A DNA stretch of 64,000 nt from Prochlorococcus marinus str. MIT 9401 (GTDB lineage Bacteria; Cyanobacteriota; Cyanobacteriia; PCC-6307; Cyanobiaceae): the NCBI RefSeq assembly GCF_000760095.1, contig NZ_JNAR01000004.1, positions 1 through 64,000 of the forward strand, in the 5' to 3' direction. Below are positions 32,051-41,328 of the stretch, one piece after another. How positions within the stretch are numbered: the stretch's first letter is position 1; each line of letters opens with the position of its first letter. Below the pieces are notes generated by a model. The model saw nothing but the letters and a program-made list of their open reading frames with translations, searched no databases and was not told the origin of the DNA. A program made the position numbers and the translations under genes.

Positions 32051-32230
32051 TCAAACGTCAGATCTAGAGTAAGCAGGTATAAGCATTCCGCCATCTTGAT
32101 CATCGTTATCATCATCAAATCCACCACCTAGAAGTAACTCAATGATTACAAGGACAGTTATTGGATAAAGACACCATAATATTGCTGTAAATGGACTTAC
32201 TGCTGAAGAGGCCGAGTAAAAATCTGTCAT
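32051..32230 (-). CDS. Single-helix protein with acidic DQDGG tail
   Basis: 59 residues: TDFYSASSAVSPFTAILWCL, helix LYPITVLVIIELLLGGG, then an acidic tail DDDNDDQDGGMLIPAYSRSD. The tail motif DDQDGG.LI is shared with 33365-33499, 1.1 kb away, although the rest differs. Resembles other cyanobacterial one-helix proteins with Asp/Gly tails ending IPxY; role unknown. Confidence 0.6.
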   Translation of the reverse strand: MTDFYSASSAVSPFTAILWCLYPITVLVIIELLLGGGFDDDNDDQDGGMLIPAYSRSDV

Positions 32231-32510
32231 GGATAGATATTAATCTAAAGAAACAATAATTGTGGATTCTTCGGGAAGTGTTATTCAATATTTCTAATAA
32301 TATTTTTTAAACTTTTCTCTGTCCCATGAATAAATCTTTAGTATTTAGTGATGTTTTTATTCTTCAATAAGAATGTGAAAATAATTTTGTTGAACCTTAT
32401 AAGAAACTTATAATGACATAATGAATCGCGTTATTGTTATTTTTTATACTTAACAATAATTGTACAATTTTGATTCAAAAACTATTATTTACCTTAATTT
32501 TATAAATTCT

Positions 32511-32642
32511 ATGTTTTCTTTCACTTTTGATCCTTTGGCTGCGATATTTGGTATATCAGGAATTGTAGGCTTCTTTTTCTTTGTTTCTGCTGCTAAGGGA
32601 ACTTCCAGTATCAATACAAAACCAAAAAAGGAATTAGATTAG
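32511..32642 (+). CDS. Single-helix membrane peptide
   Basis: 43 residues from ATG at 32511 (a TTG at 32460 would add 17): FTFDPLAAIFGISGIVGFFF, then FVSAAKGTSSINTKPKKELD. One helix and basic tail. Unknown. Confidence 0.5.
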   Translation: MFSFTFDPLAAIFGISGIVGFFFFVSAAKGTSSINTKPKKELD

Positions 32643-32708
32643 GACTGATTCTGTGAGAAAACTAAGTTGAGATTTTAAACCTAGTATTCTTAAAAGGCTT
32701 GTTAATTA

Positions 32709-32879
32709 TTAGTTATTCCATTGTTTAGAAATAAACTCAAGAAAATCTTTTAGGTCCTCTTCAGGACAATTTGTTTGTTTTTGCAAATCAATGCAAATTT
32801 GCTTAATATTTTCATAAGCTTTTTTTACTATTTCGTTTTTTTCAATTACCTCAAAATAGTCTTGATCAGTAAAAGGCAT
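32709..32879 (-). CDS. Small acidic helical protein
   Basis: 56 residues: PFTDQDYFEVIEKNEIVKKA, then YENIKQICIDLQKQTNCPEE and DLKDFLEFISKQWNN. Two cysteines 9 residues apart. No family. Confidence 0.55.
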   Translation of the reverse strand: MPFTDQDYFEVIEKNEIVKKAYENIKQICIDLQKQTNCPEEDLKDFLEFISKQWNN

Positions 32880-32970
32880 AATATTAATTCCCCTTGTGAA
32901 AATTATTTATTAACCATATTTTATCTGCATTGACTTGGCAGTAAAGAAAAAAAACCCTTATTTCTTAAAT

Positions 32971-33246
32971 TTAGCTGCCCAATCGATAATGTTTTTTAAT
33001 ACTTTTGGTTATTTCCCATTCGCAGTAAAGTCCAGCTGGAAACTCAACAAGATCTCCAGCTTTAATAAAATAAATTTCACCGTTCTTAGTACTAATTTTC
33101 GCTTTGCCTTCAATAATTAAGCAAATTTCTTTATCATCGTAATTCCATTGAAATTTACTTGGCTCACATTCCCAAATAGGCCAACTTTTTATTCCATACT
33201 GAATTATTGTGCTTGCACTACAAGGGGAAGTGATTATAACTTTCAC
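32971..33246 (-). CDS. Small cupin (DUF861/Cupin_3 type)
   Basis: 91 residues, one cupin barrel: KSWPIWECEPSKFQWNYDDK, then EICLIIEGKAKISTKNGEIY and IKAGDLVEFPAGLYCEWEI. The E-x-E-G-K and GDLVxFPAG blocks match Cupin_3, a family that includes ureidoglycine aminohydrolase-like proteins and plant-type stress cupins. Metal ligands are not the classical HxH, so enzymatic activity is uncertain. Confidence 0.85.
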   Translation of the reverse strand: MKVIITSPCSASTIIQYGIKSWPIWECEPSKFQWNYDDKEICLIIEGKAKISTKNGEIYFIKAGDLVEFPAGLYCEWEITKSIKKHYRLGS

Positions 33247-33364
33247 GATATAGTTCGAATATTTTTTTTATTCTACAAATAAAGGAAATTATTTTTTTGC
33301 AAGAATGTGTATTTGTTTACTGTCTTTTATTTTTTTTGGTTTATCATAGAAAAAATTAAAAATT

Positions 33365-33499
33365 ATGGACGAGCTTTCTGTATTATCAATTTCATTATCT
33401 ATAGCTTCTCTAGGGATATTTTTTATTTTTTTCGCGTCAAACGATGATGATGATCAAGATGGAGGTAAGTTGATTAAATCATTCCAAAGAATTAATTAA
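33365..33499 (+). CDS. Single-helix protein with acidic DQDGG tail
   Basis: 44 residues: helix ELSVLSISLSIASLGIFFIF, then FASNDDDDQDGGKLIKSFQR. Tail motif DDDDQDGGKLI parallels the protein at 32051-32230. Likely exposes the acidic tail to one face of the membrane. Confidence 0.55.
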   Translation: MDELSVLSISLSIASLGIFFIFFASNDDDDQDGGKLIKSFQRIN

Positions 33500-33501
33500 T
33501 C

Positions 33502-33618
33502 TCAAGTAAATAAAATATTTAATAGAGATTTATAACCTATAAATCCTACATAAATACAGCTTAAAAAAATAAAATAAACCTCCATTGTTCCAAGTCTTTT
33601 TTTCTTTAAAATTTTCAT
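33502..33618 (-). CDS. Single-helix membrane peptide
   Basis: 38 residues: basic MKILKKKRLGT, helix MEVYFIFLSCIYVGFIGY, then KSLLNILFT. Convergent with the acidic-tail gene, 2 bp apart. ATG at 33585 (MEVYF) may be the start instead. Confidence 0.45.
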   Translation of the reverse strand: MKILKKKRLGTMEVYFIFLSCIYVGFIGYKSLLNILFT

Positions 33619-33696
33619 TTTTTCTGAGTTTTTACATGATAATTTTATTAAATCTGATTTCTATTAACATGAGTATTTATTACATTAACTCCTAGA

Positions 33697-34569
33697 TTAA
33701 ATAATTATTAATGTTAAGCCAAAAAATAAAAAACAAGTAAAAAATATTGTTTTTTTGGTAATTTCTCTTTCCTCATTCTTAGCGAAAAGTAAAGAAAGTA
33801 CTGGAGATGTGCTTAATAATGCCCAACCTATTCCTATTGGAAGAGTTTTAAATACGATTTGTTGTAGCAATATTCCTATATTCGTTCCAAGAATTATTGA
33901 AAGCAAAAATCTTTTTTGTTCTTGTTTTTCTATGTTTTTTAAGAAAAAATTGATCTTAAACCCTTTTAAAGTTATTAAAAAAATTATTGCACCTAATAGT
34001 CTTATCTCAGTTGTAATAAAAGGGGATAAATTGCTTTGTAGGAAAACCATCCTTGAAAAAAGACCTCCAAGAACAGCACATGAAACTGATAAAAAAGGAA
34101 AAGCAAAAATCTTAAAATTATTTTTTTCTGAGAAAGGTGAGTTTTCATCTTTAATATCATTCCCTTTTTTTAGAATTATGAACAGCGAAATCGATACTAT
34201 GATTACCCCAATCCATGATTTAATTGTTAAATCTTCATTAATAAAAATTTCTCCTGAAAAAGCAGCCATTAACGGAGAAAGGGTTTCTACAGATAAAGTT
34301 TTTCGTGTGCCGATTGTTTGTAATGACTTTAGGTAGAAAGTATCACCTAAACCAATACCTATTATTCCACTAACTAATAGGATAAAGATGTTTTTTAATT
34401 CAGTTGTAGAACTAATATTGATAAAGGCAGGTGTAAAAACTAAAAAAGCTATTATATTTTTTATTAAATTAATATCTATTGTTTTATATTTCTGAGTTTG
34501 CGAGCGCCAAATAAAGCATGCATAAGTCCATGATGCAGCAGCTCCAAAAGCAGATAGGATTCCAATCAA
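33697..34569 (-). CDS. EamA-type (DMT superfamily) transporter
   Basis: 290 residues with about ten membrane helices in two five-helix repeats of the drug/metabolite transporter fold. Typical blocks: FGAAASWTYACFIWRSQTQK at the start, GIGLGDTFYLKSLQTIGTRK and LSPLMAAFSGEIFINEDLTI near the first repeat's end, and IGIGWALLSTSPVLSLLFAK in the second. Substrate unknown. Monocistronic. Confidence 0.9.
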   Translation of the reverse strand: MIGILSAFGAAASWTYACFIWRSQTQKYKTIDINLIKNIIAFLVFTPAFINISSTTELKNIFILLVSGIIGIGLGDTFYLKSLQTIGTRKTLSVETLSPLMAAFSGEIFINEDLTIKSWIGVIIVSISLFIILKKGNDIKDENSPFSEKNNFKIFAFPFLSVSCAVLGGLFSRMVFLQSNLSPFITTEIRLLGAIIFLITLKGFKINFFLKNIEKQEQKRFLLSIILGTNIGILLQQIVFKTLPIGIGWALLSTSPVLSLLFAKNEEREITKKTIFFTCFLFFGLTLIII

Positions 34570-34591
34570 AACGAGTAATTTTTAGAAATTT

Positions 34592-34690
34592 TTATTTTAT
34601 AAATTGAGTAAATGCTAAAAAGAATACATAAATAAGAATCAAAATCCCTGGTAAGTATTGAATTAGAGATTTCAAATTATTTTTTTTCAT
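34592..34690 (-). CDS. Single-helix membrane peptide
   Basis: 32 residues, MKKNNLKSLIQYLPGILILI, then YVFFLAFTQFIK. It sits between the EamA gene and the 62/78-residue gene on the same strand. Tentative. Confidence 0.45.
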   Translation of the reverse strand: MKKNNLKSLIQYLPGILILIYVFFLAFTQFIK

Positions 34691-34715
34691 ATTTAATTAA
34701 AATAATTAATTAATT

Positions 34716-34904
34716 TTAAACAGTTTTTTTATTACTAGGATATAAACTTTCTAACTTCTTTCTCCTTTGAACTTTCGCGTTAATTCTTTCTTCTTTTTCT
34801 TTTTTCTTTATCTCATCATTTATCTTATTTTGTCTGTAACCAAACCAAAGTAAAACCCAAATAATAGAAGTTATTAAAAGAAGAGCCGTATATTGACCAG
34901 TCAT
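34716..34904 (-). CDS. Single-helix membrane protein with basic tail
   Basis: 62 residues from ATG at 34904 (MTGQYTALLLITSIIWVLLW); a longer start at 34952 adds 16 residues. One helix, then a charged helix rich in Lys/Glu/Arg (NDEIKKKEKEERINAKVQRR) ending SLYPSNKKTV. Upstream of the 32-residue peptide. Unknown. Confidence 0.6.
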   Translation of the reverse strand: MTGQYTALLLITSIIWVLLWFGYRQNKINDEIKKKEKEERINAKVQRRKKLESLYPSNKKTV

Positions 34905-35115
34905 AGGAAAACTGGCCTCAGAATATTTGACGTAAGAAAATATTAGACTCATTTAATTAAGTTAAAGCATAAAAATAACGACTGCGTTGATTTTGTTTGA
35001 TATTTAAAAATTATTGAATTGCAGCTATTTATTATGAAGTTTTTTATTTATTTTTTTGATAGTTTTTGGAATAATTTTTCTTTATAACTCCTTGCTATTA
35101 TCAGATAGAAGCGTA

Positions 35116-36375
35116 TTGAATGATAATTTTTTGGAAAATTTTGATTTAGCAGTTGTGGGAGGCGGTGCAGCTGGTTTTATGACAGCAATAACTGCTGCTG
35201 AAAATGGAGTAAAAAAAATAATAATTCTTGAAGGTACCTCAAAACTTATGGAGAAAGTAAGGATTAGTGGAGGCGGAAGATGTAACGTCACTAATGCGAC
35301 ATGGATTCCGAATGAACTAGTTGAGAACTACCCGAGAGGTGGAATTCAGCTCTTGGAATCATTTAATCGTTTTGCTGCTGGAGATGTATATGATTGGTTT
35401 GAGAAAAAAGGATTAAAATTAAAAATTGAGGAAGATCTAAGAGTTTTTCCAGTATCTAATTCTTCTTCAGATGTTATTGATTGTTTGAGAAAAAGTGCTT
35501 TATCAAAAAACGTAGAGATATTAACAAAATTTTTTGTAAATGAAATTTCAAAAACTCCAGATAATATATTCAATATTTTTAGTCTTAAAAAAGCTAAGGT
35601 AACTGCAAAAAATATTATTCTTTCAACTGGAGGTAATCCAAGCGGATATAAATTAGCTCAAAATCTTGGACATACCATTGTTAAACCTGTACCATCGCTT
35701 TTTACTTTTTCAACAAAAGAACCAAATTTGGATGAATGTAGTGGAGTATCGATAAAGGGCATAGATATAGAAATTAAATTAAACAATAAGAATTTTCAAA
35801 ATAGAGGCGATTTACTAATAACGCATTGGGGGTTTAGTGGGCCAGCAGTATTAAAACTTTCATCAATTGCAGCAAGGGAGCTTTATAGCCAAAAATATAA
35901 ATTTAATCTAATCATTAAATGGTCTTCTTTAAGTTATGAGGAGTTAAAAGAAAAAGTTAATTATTTAAAATTAAATAAAGGGAAGGTGAATCTTATTAAT
36001 ATTAGACCTGTTCCACTATTAACAAAAAGATTATGGATTTTTTTATTAAAGAAAATAGGAATTGATAAAGATAAAAAGTGGGCTGATTTACTGGCGGATG
36101 AAAGAGAGAAAATGATAAATACTCTAATGAGGGATAAATATATAATTTCGGGCAAAGGTCCATTTGGAGAGGAATTTGTTACTTCAGGAGGCGTAAAAAT
36201 TAATGAGGTTAATTTTAAAAGTATGGAGAGCTTAATTTGTCCAGGGTTATTTTTTTCTGGAGAAGTTTTGGATGTTGATGGGATCACTGGTGGATTTAAT
36301 TTTCAACATTGTTGGACAAGTGGATGGATCGCTGGGATGGCAGTCTCAAAGTTAAATCAATCAATAATAAATTAA
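35116..36375 (+). CDS. NAD(P)/FAD-dependent oxidoreductase (HI0933/YhiN family)
   Basis: 419 residues from TTG at 35116, chosen because the Rossmann motif DLAVVGGGAAGFMTAITAAE begins ~10 residues later; a TTG at 35056 is possible. Family markers: SGGGRCNVTNA after the first strand-helix unit, the internal THWGFSGPAVLKLS block, TSGGVKINEV, and the terminal GEVLDVDGITGGFNFQHCW. These flavoproteins are widespread and poorly characterised; some are annotated as aminoacetone oxidases. Monocistronic. Confidence 0.9.
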   Translation: MNDNFLENFDLAVVGGGAAGFMTAITAAENGVKKIIILEGTSKLMEKVRISGGGRCNVTNATWIPNELVENYPRGGIQLLESFNRFAAGDVYDWFEKKGLKLKIEEDLRVFPVSNSSSDVIDCLRKSALSKNVEILTKFFVNEISKTPDNIFNIFSLKKAKVTAKNIILSTGGNPSGYKLAQNLGHTIVKPVPSLFTFSTKEPNLDECSGVSIKGIDIEIKLNNKNFQNRGDLLITHWGFSGPAVLKLSSIAARELYSQKYKFNLIIKWSSLSYEELKEKVNYLKLNKGKVNLINIRPVPLLTKRLWIFLLKKIGIDKDKKWADLLADEREKMINTLMRDKYIISGKGPFGEEFVTSGGVKINEVNFKSMESLICPGLFFSGEVLDVDGITGGFNFQHCWTSGWIAGMAVSKLNQSIIN

Positions 36376-36495
36376 TAAGTAATAAATCAGTAAGTAACAA
36401 TTCAATAAGTTTATCTTTTTTTTATTAAGTATTAAACGGAAAAAGTTTTTTGTAGAAACTTTAATTTTAAAGTTTTAATTAATTGGTGAAGATTA

Positions 36496-37245
36496 ATGCA
36501 GAATCTTGTATCAAAAAAAGAAGAAGAGGAAAGAAGATTAAAAGCTTTAGCAGAATATAGGATTTTGGGAACCAAGCCAGAATCATGTTATGACGATATT
36601 ACAAAAATTGCTGCTACAACCTGTAATGTGCCTATTTCTTTAATGACTTTGGTAGACAAAGATAAACAATGGTTTAAATCCAAAATAGGACTTCAAATAT
36701 CAGAAACTAGAAGAGATTGGTCTTTTTGTACACATGCAATAAAAGAAAATAGTCCATTAATTATTCATGATGCTTTCCAAGATGAAAGATTTATAAATAA
36801 TCCATTGGTAACTGGAGATCCAAAGATTCGTTTTTATGCAGGTTTTCCCCTTAGAAATAGCGATGGTAATAAGCTTGGAACTCTGTGTGTAATAGACAGA
36901 AAGCCAGGAAATCTAACTACACAACAATTTAATATTATGGAATTATTATCCAAGCAAATAGTTTCATTTTTAGAGCTTAGAAAAAAGTCATTAAATTTGC
37001 TAGATGCTTTATCTAATTTGCATAAACAGGAAGGTATTTTATCTGTATGTTCATATTGCAGAGAAGTGAAAAATAAGGAGGGCGATTGGATGCATTTAGA
37101 AAAATATCTTTCGAAAATTAGTGATATTAGATTCAGTCATGGGGTTTGTGATAATTGTATGGAAAAACATTTCCCAGATGTAATCGAAGTGTGGAATAAA
37201 AAGGATTTTTTTGAAGATGGTCAAAAAAGGTTTTTAGAGTCCTAG
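36496..37245 (+). CDS. GAF-domain regulator with C-terminal zinc-like module
   Basis: 249 residues. GAF domain (about 25-165): ALAEYRILGTKPESCYDDIT start, SLMTLVDKDKQWFKSKIGL, DWSFCTHAI and FYAGFPLRNSDGNKLGTLCV. After a short helix, a C-terminal module has CSYCREVKNKEGDWMHLEKY and ...FSHGVCDNCMEKHFPD, a CxxC/CxxC arrangement common at the end of bacterial GAF/PAS signalling proteins. No kinase or cyclase domain follows, so it is probably a sensor or adaptor. Ligand unknown. Confidence 0.88.
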   Translation: MQNLVSKKEEEERRLKALAEYRILGTKPESCYDDITKIAATTCNVPISLMTLVDKDKQWFKSKIGLQISETRRDWSFCTHAIKENSPLIIHDAFQDERFINNPLVTGDPKIRFYAGFPLRNSDGNKLGTLCVIDRKPGNLTTQQFNIMELLSKQIVSFLELRKKSLNLLDALSNLHKQEGILSVCSYCREVKNKEGDWMHLEKYLSKISDIRFSHGVCDNCMEKHFPDVIEVWNKKDFFEDGQKRFLES

Positions 37246-37333
37246 AATTAATTACCTACTTTTTATTGCTTAATCTATTTTCTAAACAAATTCATTATTT
37301 GGTGGTTAGTATTGTATAAATTTTAACTAGTAA

Positions 37334-37819
37334 ATGTTATTAGGAACTTTATTAACAGGTGAAATTGCTAAAAGTGCATTAGTAGCATATATTCATTATT
37401 TAGGAATTATATTGTGTTTCGGTTCCCTTTTATTTGAAAGATTGACTCTCAAAGTAGGTCTTAATAGAAATGAGACGATTTCAATGATAATTGCAGATGT
37501 AGTCTATGGTTTGGCGGGAGTTGCAATATTGGTTACCGGGATTTTGCGTGTTAAGTATTTTGGTCAAGGAGGTGATTTTTATACAGCTAATCCTGTTTTT
37601 TGGATAAAAGTTTCTCTTTATATTCTGGTGGGATTACTTTCTTTATATCCAACAACAACCTATATCTTATGGGCAATTCCATTAAGTAAGAATAAATTAC
37701 CTGAAATATCTGAAAATCTAGTTAAGAGGTTCAGACTAATCATTACTACTGAATTAGTAGGCTTTGCAACAATACCTTTGTTTGCCACTCTCATGGCTAG
37801 AGGAGTAGGTTTAGGTTGA
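37334..37819 (+). CDS. DUF2214 family membrane protein
   Basis: 161 residues, four membrane helices. Markers: SALVAYIHYLGIILCFGSLL with FERLTLKVGL, then DVVYGLAGVAILVTGILRVK and YFGQGGDFYTANPVFWIKVS. The conserved His in YIHY and the Tyr/Gly loop are typical of DUF2214, a cyanobacterial/proteobacterial family related to CopD-type proteins. Ends in a 4-bp overlap with the next gene. Confidence 0.85.
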   Translation: MLLGTLLTGEIAKSALVAYIHYLGIILCFGSLLFERLTLKVGLNRNETISMIIADVVYGLAGVAILVTGILRVKYFGQGGDFYTANPVFWIKVSLYILVGLLSLYPTTTYILWAIPLSKNKLPEISENLVKRFRLIITTELVGFATIPLFATLMARGVGLG

Positions 37820-38352
37820 ATAATCTATTTCTAGAAAGAAATTGTTTAATAAGTGCTAACAAACTATATAGATGGAGTTTAAGTTATAAGATTTCTAAAT
37901 CTAAAAAAGAGATTATCTTTATTGGTTTAAATCCCTCATTATCGGATGAAGTTTTCTTGGACAACACAACAAAAAAGATAATTAAAATTTCTAAAAACAA
38001 TAATTACGGCAAATTAAAATTAATAAATCTATTTGCTCTTATTTCAAGCAAACCAGAAAAACTTTTTAAACATAAAAACCCTGTGGGTTATCTAAACAAT
38101 GATCATATTTATAAAAACTTAAAACACTGGTCTGAAAGTAAAAATTGTGATTTATGGTTAGGTTGGGGTAACAAAGGTAAATTTCTAAATAGAAATAAAA
38201 GAATCTCAAAAAAAATAATGCAATATAACTCAATTAGGAAAAGTAATTTTGATAATCCTCTTGGACCGCTTTTAATTAAGAAAACAATCAAAGATAATCC
38301 AATACACCCTCTATATTGCTCTGATAATTCCATCCTCCAATCTTATTTTTAG
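37816..38352 (+). CDS. DUF1643 family protein
   Basis: 178 residues from TTG at 37816, overlapping the DUF2214 stop (TTGA). Markers: FIGLNPSLSDEVFLDNTTKK, NNYGKLKLINLFALISSKPE and DLWLGWGNKGKF, all matching DUF1643 blocks. Function unknown; often found with mobile or phage genes. Translationally coupled to DUF2214. Confidence 0.85.
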   Translation: MNNLFLERNCLISANKLYRWSLSYKISKSKKEIIFIGLNPSLSDEVFLDNTTKKIIKISKNNNYGKLKLINLFALISSKPEKLFKHKNPVGYLNNDHIYKNLKHWSESKNCDLWLGWGNKGKFLNRNKRISKKIMQYNSIRKSNFDNPLGPLLIKKTIKDNPIHPLYCSDNSILQSYF

Positions 38353-38434
38353 GTAGTAAGGCTCAAATGCAAACCAGTATTTTTAGCTATTCCATTAAAT
38401 ATGTGTTAATTTCTATTTGTTAAGTTAACCTAAT

Positions 38435-38563
38435 ATGAAAATTTCAAAGCAATTAAATAAATTAAAAAACTTGAATGTTGAGGCAGAAAAATGTTCAACA
38501 AGAGAAGAAGCAAAAAAAATAATTAATAAAGCAAATAAAGCACAAAGTAAAATCAACAAATAA
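38435..38563 (+). CDS. Microprotein, Lys/Asn-rich helix
   Basis: 42 residues: MKISKQLNKLKNLNVEAEKC, then STREEAKKIINKANKAQSKI. A single amphipathic helix pair, probably coiled coil. Unknown. Confidence 0.5.
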   Translation: MKISKQLNKLKNLNVEAEKCSTREEAKKIINKANKAQSKINK

Positions 38564-38650
38564 ATAAAAAGTAATTTCAATTATTCATAATTTATAGTTT
38601 TCAAAAATATTTAATTTACACAAATACACCATATTTATTTCTTATTATTT

Positions 38651-39382
38651 ATGTCTTTGAAAATAATTAAAATAAGAAAATCGCACGAAAGATTTAGATC
38701 GACTAGAGAATGGCTCAATTCGATGCATTCATTTTCTTTCGCAGAGCATAGAGATCCAAATTGGGATAATTTTGGGAAAATTAGAGTTATAAACGAAGAT
38801 ATTATTTCTCCTAATGCAGGATTTAATACACATTCTCATGCAAATATGGAAATAATTACTGTCGTAACAAAAGGAGCAATAACTCATAGAGACTCTTTAA
38901 ACAATCTTGGAAAAATTCACAAAGATGAAGTACAAGTTATGTCTGCAGGCACTGGAATCTCTCATAGCGAGCAGAATGAAGAAAATGAGAACTGTAAGTT
39001 GTTCCAGATTTGGATATACCCTCAAAAAGAAAATATCAAACCTCGATATGATCAAATTTCATTAAACGAAAAGTTGTGGGACAACCTTATTTTTAATTAC
39101 AAAGACGGTAAAAATAATAAGCTTTTTCTAAATCAAAGTATCTCTTTATGGCGTTGTAAATATAAGCCAATTAAAGAAAAAAAATTGCCATTAAAAATTG
39201 ATAAATATAATTGGATACAAATAATAGAAGGTAATCTTTTATTAAAAAGTAAAGACTCAAATTTTAATATAATTCTCGAATCTGGAGATGGCTTAGGTTT
39301 TGAAGTTAACTATTATGATGATGTCTTTATAGATACTGAAAAAGACTTAGATTTTCTCTTATTTTCGATGCCTTCTTTATAA
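38651..39382 (+). CDS. Pirin family bicupin
   Basis: 243 residues, two cupin halves. Pirin N-domain signature: FSFAEHRDPNWDNFGKIRVI, GFNTHSHANMEIITVV and GKIHKDEVQVMSAGTGISHS, with metal ligands His (THSH) and Glu/His following. YhhW-type pirins are Fe- or Mn-binding and can act as quercetinases or regulators. The C-terminal cupin is more divergent. Monocistronic. Confidence 0.92.
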   Translation: MSLKIIKIRKSHERFRSTREWLNSMHSFSFAEHRDPNWDNFGKIRVINEDIISPNAGFNTHSHANMEIITVVTKGAITHRDSLNNLGKIHKDEVQVMSAGTGISHSEQNEENENCKLFQIWIYPQKENIKPRYDQISLNEKLWDNLIFNYKDGKNNKLFLNQSISLWRCKYKPIKEKKLPLKIDKYNWIQIIEGNLLLKSKDSNFNIILESGDGLGFEVNYYDDVFIDTEKDLDFLLFSMPSL

Positions 39383-39396
39383 TTTATCTGTTACGT

Positions 39397-39711
39397 TTAC
39401 CCATCAACTCCTTTATTAAATGTATTTAAGGCTTGCAAAGCCATATTAAGGTGAACTTCCATTGCACCAAGTGCAATTAAGGAATTTGGTGATTTATCTT
39501 TTAGTAAATTCTCTTTTCTTTTTGATAACTCATTAACTACCTTCTTAGTTGAAGCTTCCCAATTGTTTATTAACTCTTCAAATTCTCTTTTTTCGGGGCT
39601 TTCTATTTCTGCTAATTCATCAGAAAAATGAGCATCCTTTTGTGCCTTACGCATCAAGTAACTTAATTTTTTATGACTTATTGCTTGAGGTAAATTGTTA
39701 GATTCACTCAT
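39397..39711 (-). CDS. Helical hypothetical protein
   Basis: 104 residues, almost all helix: ISHKKLSYLMRKAQKDAHFS, then EFEELINNWEASTKKVVNEL and IALGAMEVHLNMALQALNTF. No cysteines or membrane helix. No family recognised. Convergent with the pirin gene. Confidence 0.6.
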   Translation of the reverse strand: MSESNNLPQAISHKKLSYLMRKAQKDAHFSDELAEIESPEKREFEELINNWEASTKKVVNELSKRKENLLKDKSPNSLIALGAMEVHLNMALQALNTFNKGVDG

Positions 39712-39797
39712 TGCTGGTTGCTAATTTATAATCAAAATCTAACTAATTAAGTAAATATTTGCTAGAGGGCAAAGGGTTGTGATGACCGACCTGAAAA

Positions 39798-41228
39798 TTA
39801 CGAATTGATACTTGAACAAAAACTGGATTTATTAACCTTTAATTTTTCACTTATTAGTTTCTTGAAATAATCTCCACGCTCTTCATAATTTTTAAATTGA
39901 TCAAAACTAGAGCATGAAGGTGAGAATAATAATGTTCCAACCCTGTTATTTTGTAAATAATGAAAAACAAAATTTAAAAGCTCTTTTAGTTCTGAAAATT
40001 CAAAAATATTTTTTTTAAATCCTTGATTAATAAGCGCCATTTTAAGGACTTTTGAGCTTTCTCCAAAAAGGAAAACACATTTAACTTTTTTCTTTAAAAC
40101 TTTTATCCACTCACTATATTCATTGCCTTTTAATCTCCCCCCAGCAATGATTATTATTTGACCTTCAATTGAACTTATTCCTGCAATAGATGAGTCAAAA
40201 TTTGTAGCTTTACTATCATTAATGATTTCCAGATCATTATTTTTATAAATTGTTTCCATCCTATGGGGTAATTGTTTGTAATTAGATAAAGAATCTTTAA
40301 TCCTCTTGCCAGATAAACCAACTTTTCTTGCTGCTGCAATTACCAATAAAAGATTTTGAAGATTATGCATTCCTTTTAAAGAAAAATGTTCAAGTTTGAA
40401 TAATTTCTTCCCTCTCTCAACAATGTATGCTTGATCATCTATCCAATAATCGCAATGAATAAAATTTGATTTATCGAAACTAGTTGTTATCCAAACCCCA
40501 CTTGATAGCGAACTATAGTAATTTCTTAGGTTTTTATCGTCATAATTATAAATTCTAAAATCAGATTTTTCCAACAAGCTTTTTTTTATGTTGAAATAGT
40601 TTTCAAGTGTTTTATGTCTTTCAAGATGATCTTCTGTGAAGGTTGTCCATATTCCAATATTAGGCTTTACTTCTGGAGATATTTCTATTTGATAACTGCT
40701 TAATTCAGCTACAACCCAATCAATTTTTTCATGTTGTTTGGAGTGAGCATATTTACATAAAGGTGTACCAATATTTCCAGCAAAAGGAGCATATAATCCA
40801 GTATCGCAGAGTATATGGCTTAGTAGATGAGTAACAGTAGTCTTGCCATTAGTGCCAGTTATACCTATCCAATTTGTGTCTTTTAAAATTTCCCATGCAA
40901 CATTAATTTCTCCAATTACTTTGATTCCCTTTTTTTTTAATTCAATAATAGTTATATGGTCATAAGGTATTGATGGACTTACAACAACAGATTCGATCTC
41001 TTTCACAAAAGGTTGAATTTCGTCAAATACAAATTCTTTATTCAGAGAAACTATTATATCAAGCTCTTCTAATGCTGTTTTTCTTTCTAAGAATTCTATC
41101 CCATCTTTACTTTCCCAAACAATTACTCTCTTATTGATGCTTCTCAAATACTTGGCAGCCCAAAATCCAGATTTACCTAATCCAATTACAAGATTAATAT
41201 TTCTTTTACTTGAATGATTATTTATCAT
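39798..41228 (-). CDS. murD: UDP-N-acetylmuramoylalanine--D-glutamate ligase
   Basis: About 476 residues from ATG at 41228 ([20 protein letters not shown]), as the 16 residues before it in the longer frame look unlike MurD. Adds D-Glu to UDP-MurNAc-L-Ala in peptidoglycan synthesis, in the cytoplasm. Rossmann N-domain ([15 protein letters not shown]), ATP-loop [23 protein letters not shown] and [10 protein letters not shown] (central domain), and a C-terminal ligase domain with [14 protein letters not shown] and [18 protein letters not shown] are all present. No other mur genes adjacent. Confidence 0.95.
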   Translation of the reverse strand: MINNHSSKRNINLVIGLGKSGFWAAKYLRSINKRVIVWESKDGIEFLERKTALEELDIIVSLNKEFVFDEIQPFVKEIESVVVSPSIPYDHITIIELKKKGIKVIGEINVAWEILKDTNWIGITGTNGKTTVTHLLSHILCDTGLYAPFAGNIGTPLCKYAHSKQHEKIDWVVAELSSYQIEISPEVKPNIGIWTTFTEDHLERHKTLENYFNIKKSLLEKSDFRIYNYDDKNLRNYYSSLSSGVWITTSFDKSNFIHCDYWIDDQAYIVERGKKLFKLEHFSLKGMHNLQNLLLVIAAARKVGLSGKRIKDSLSNYKQLPHRMETIYKNNDLEIINDSKATNFDSSIAGISSIEGQIIIIAGGRLKGNEYSEWIKVLKKKVKCVFLFGESSKVLKMALINQGFKKNIFEFSELKELLNFVFHYLQNNRVGTLLFSPSCSSFDQFKNYEERGDYFKKLISEKLKVNKSSFCSSINS

Positions 41229-41328
41229 TAAATTTATAATTGCATTTATATTAATTGTGTTTAAAGGGTAATTCAATCATGAGATTTTTCTTCAGTACTT
41301 ATAGTATTCGCCCAAGAAAAGTTAATTA

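Noticed and set aside
33755-34336. 193-codon plus-strand frame
   Set aside because: Lies wholly antisense to the EamA transporter, whose motif content is convincing.
6803-34690. CRISPR arrays, insertion sequences or phage integrase genes
   Set aside because: None seen: no direct-repeat array, transposase or integrase frame despite the island-like content.
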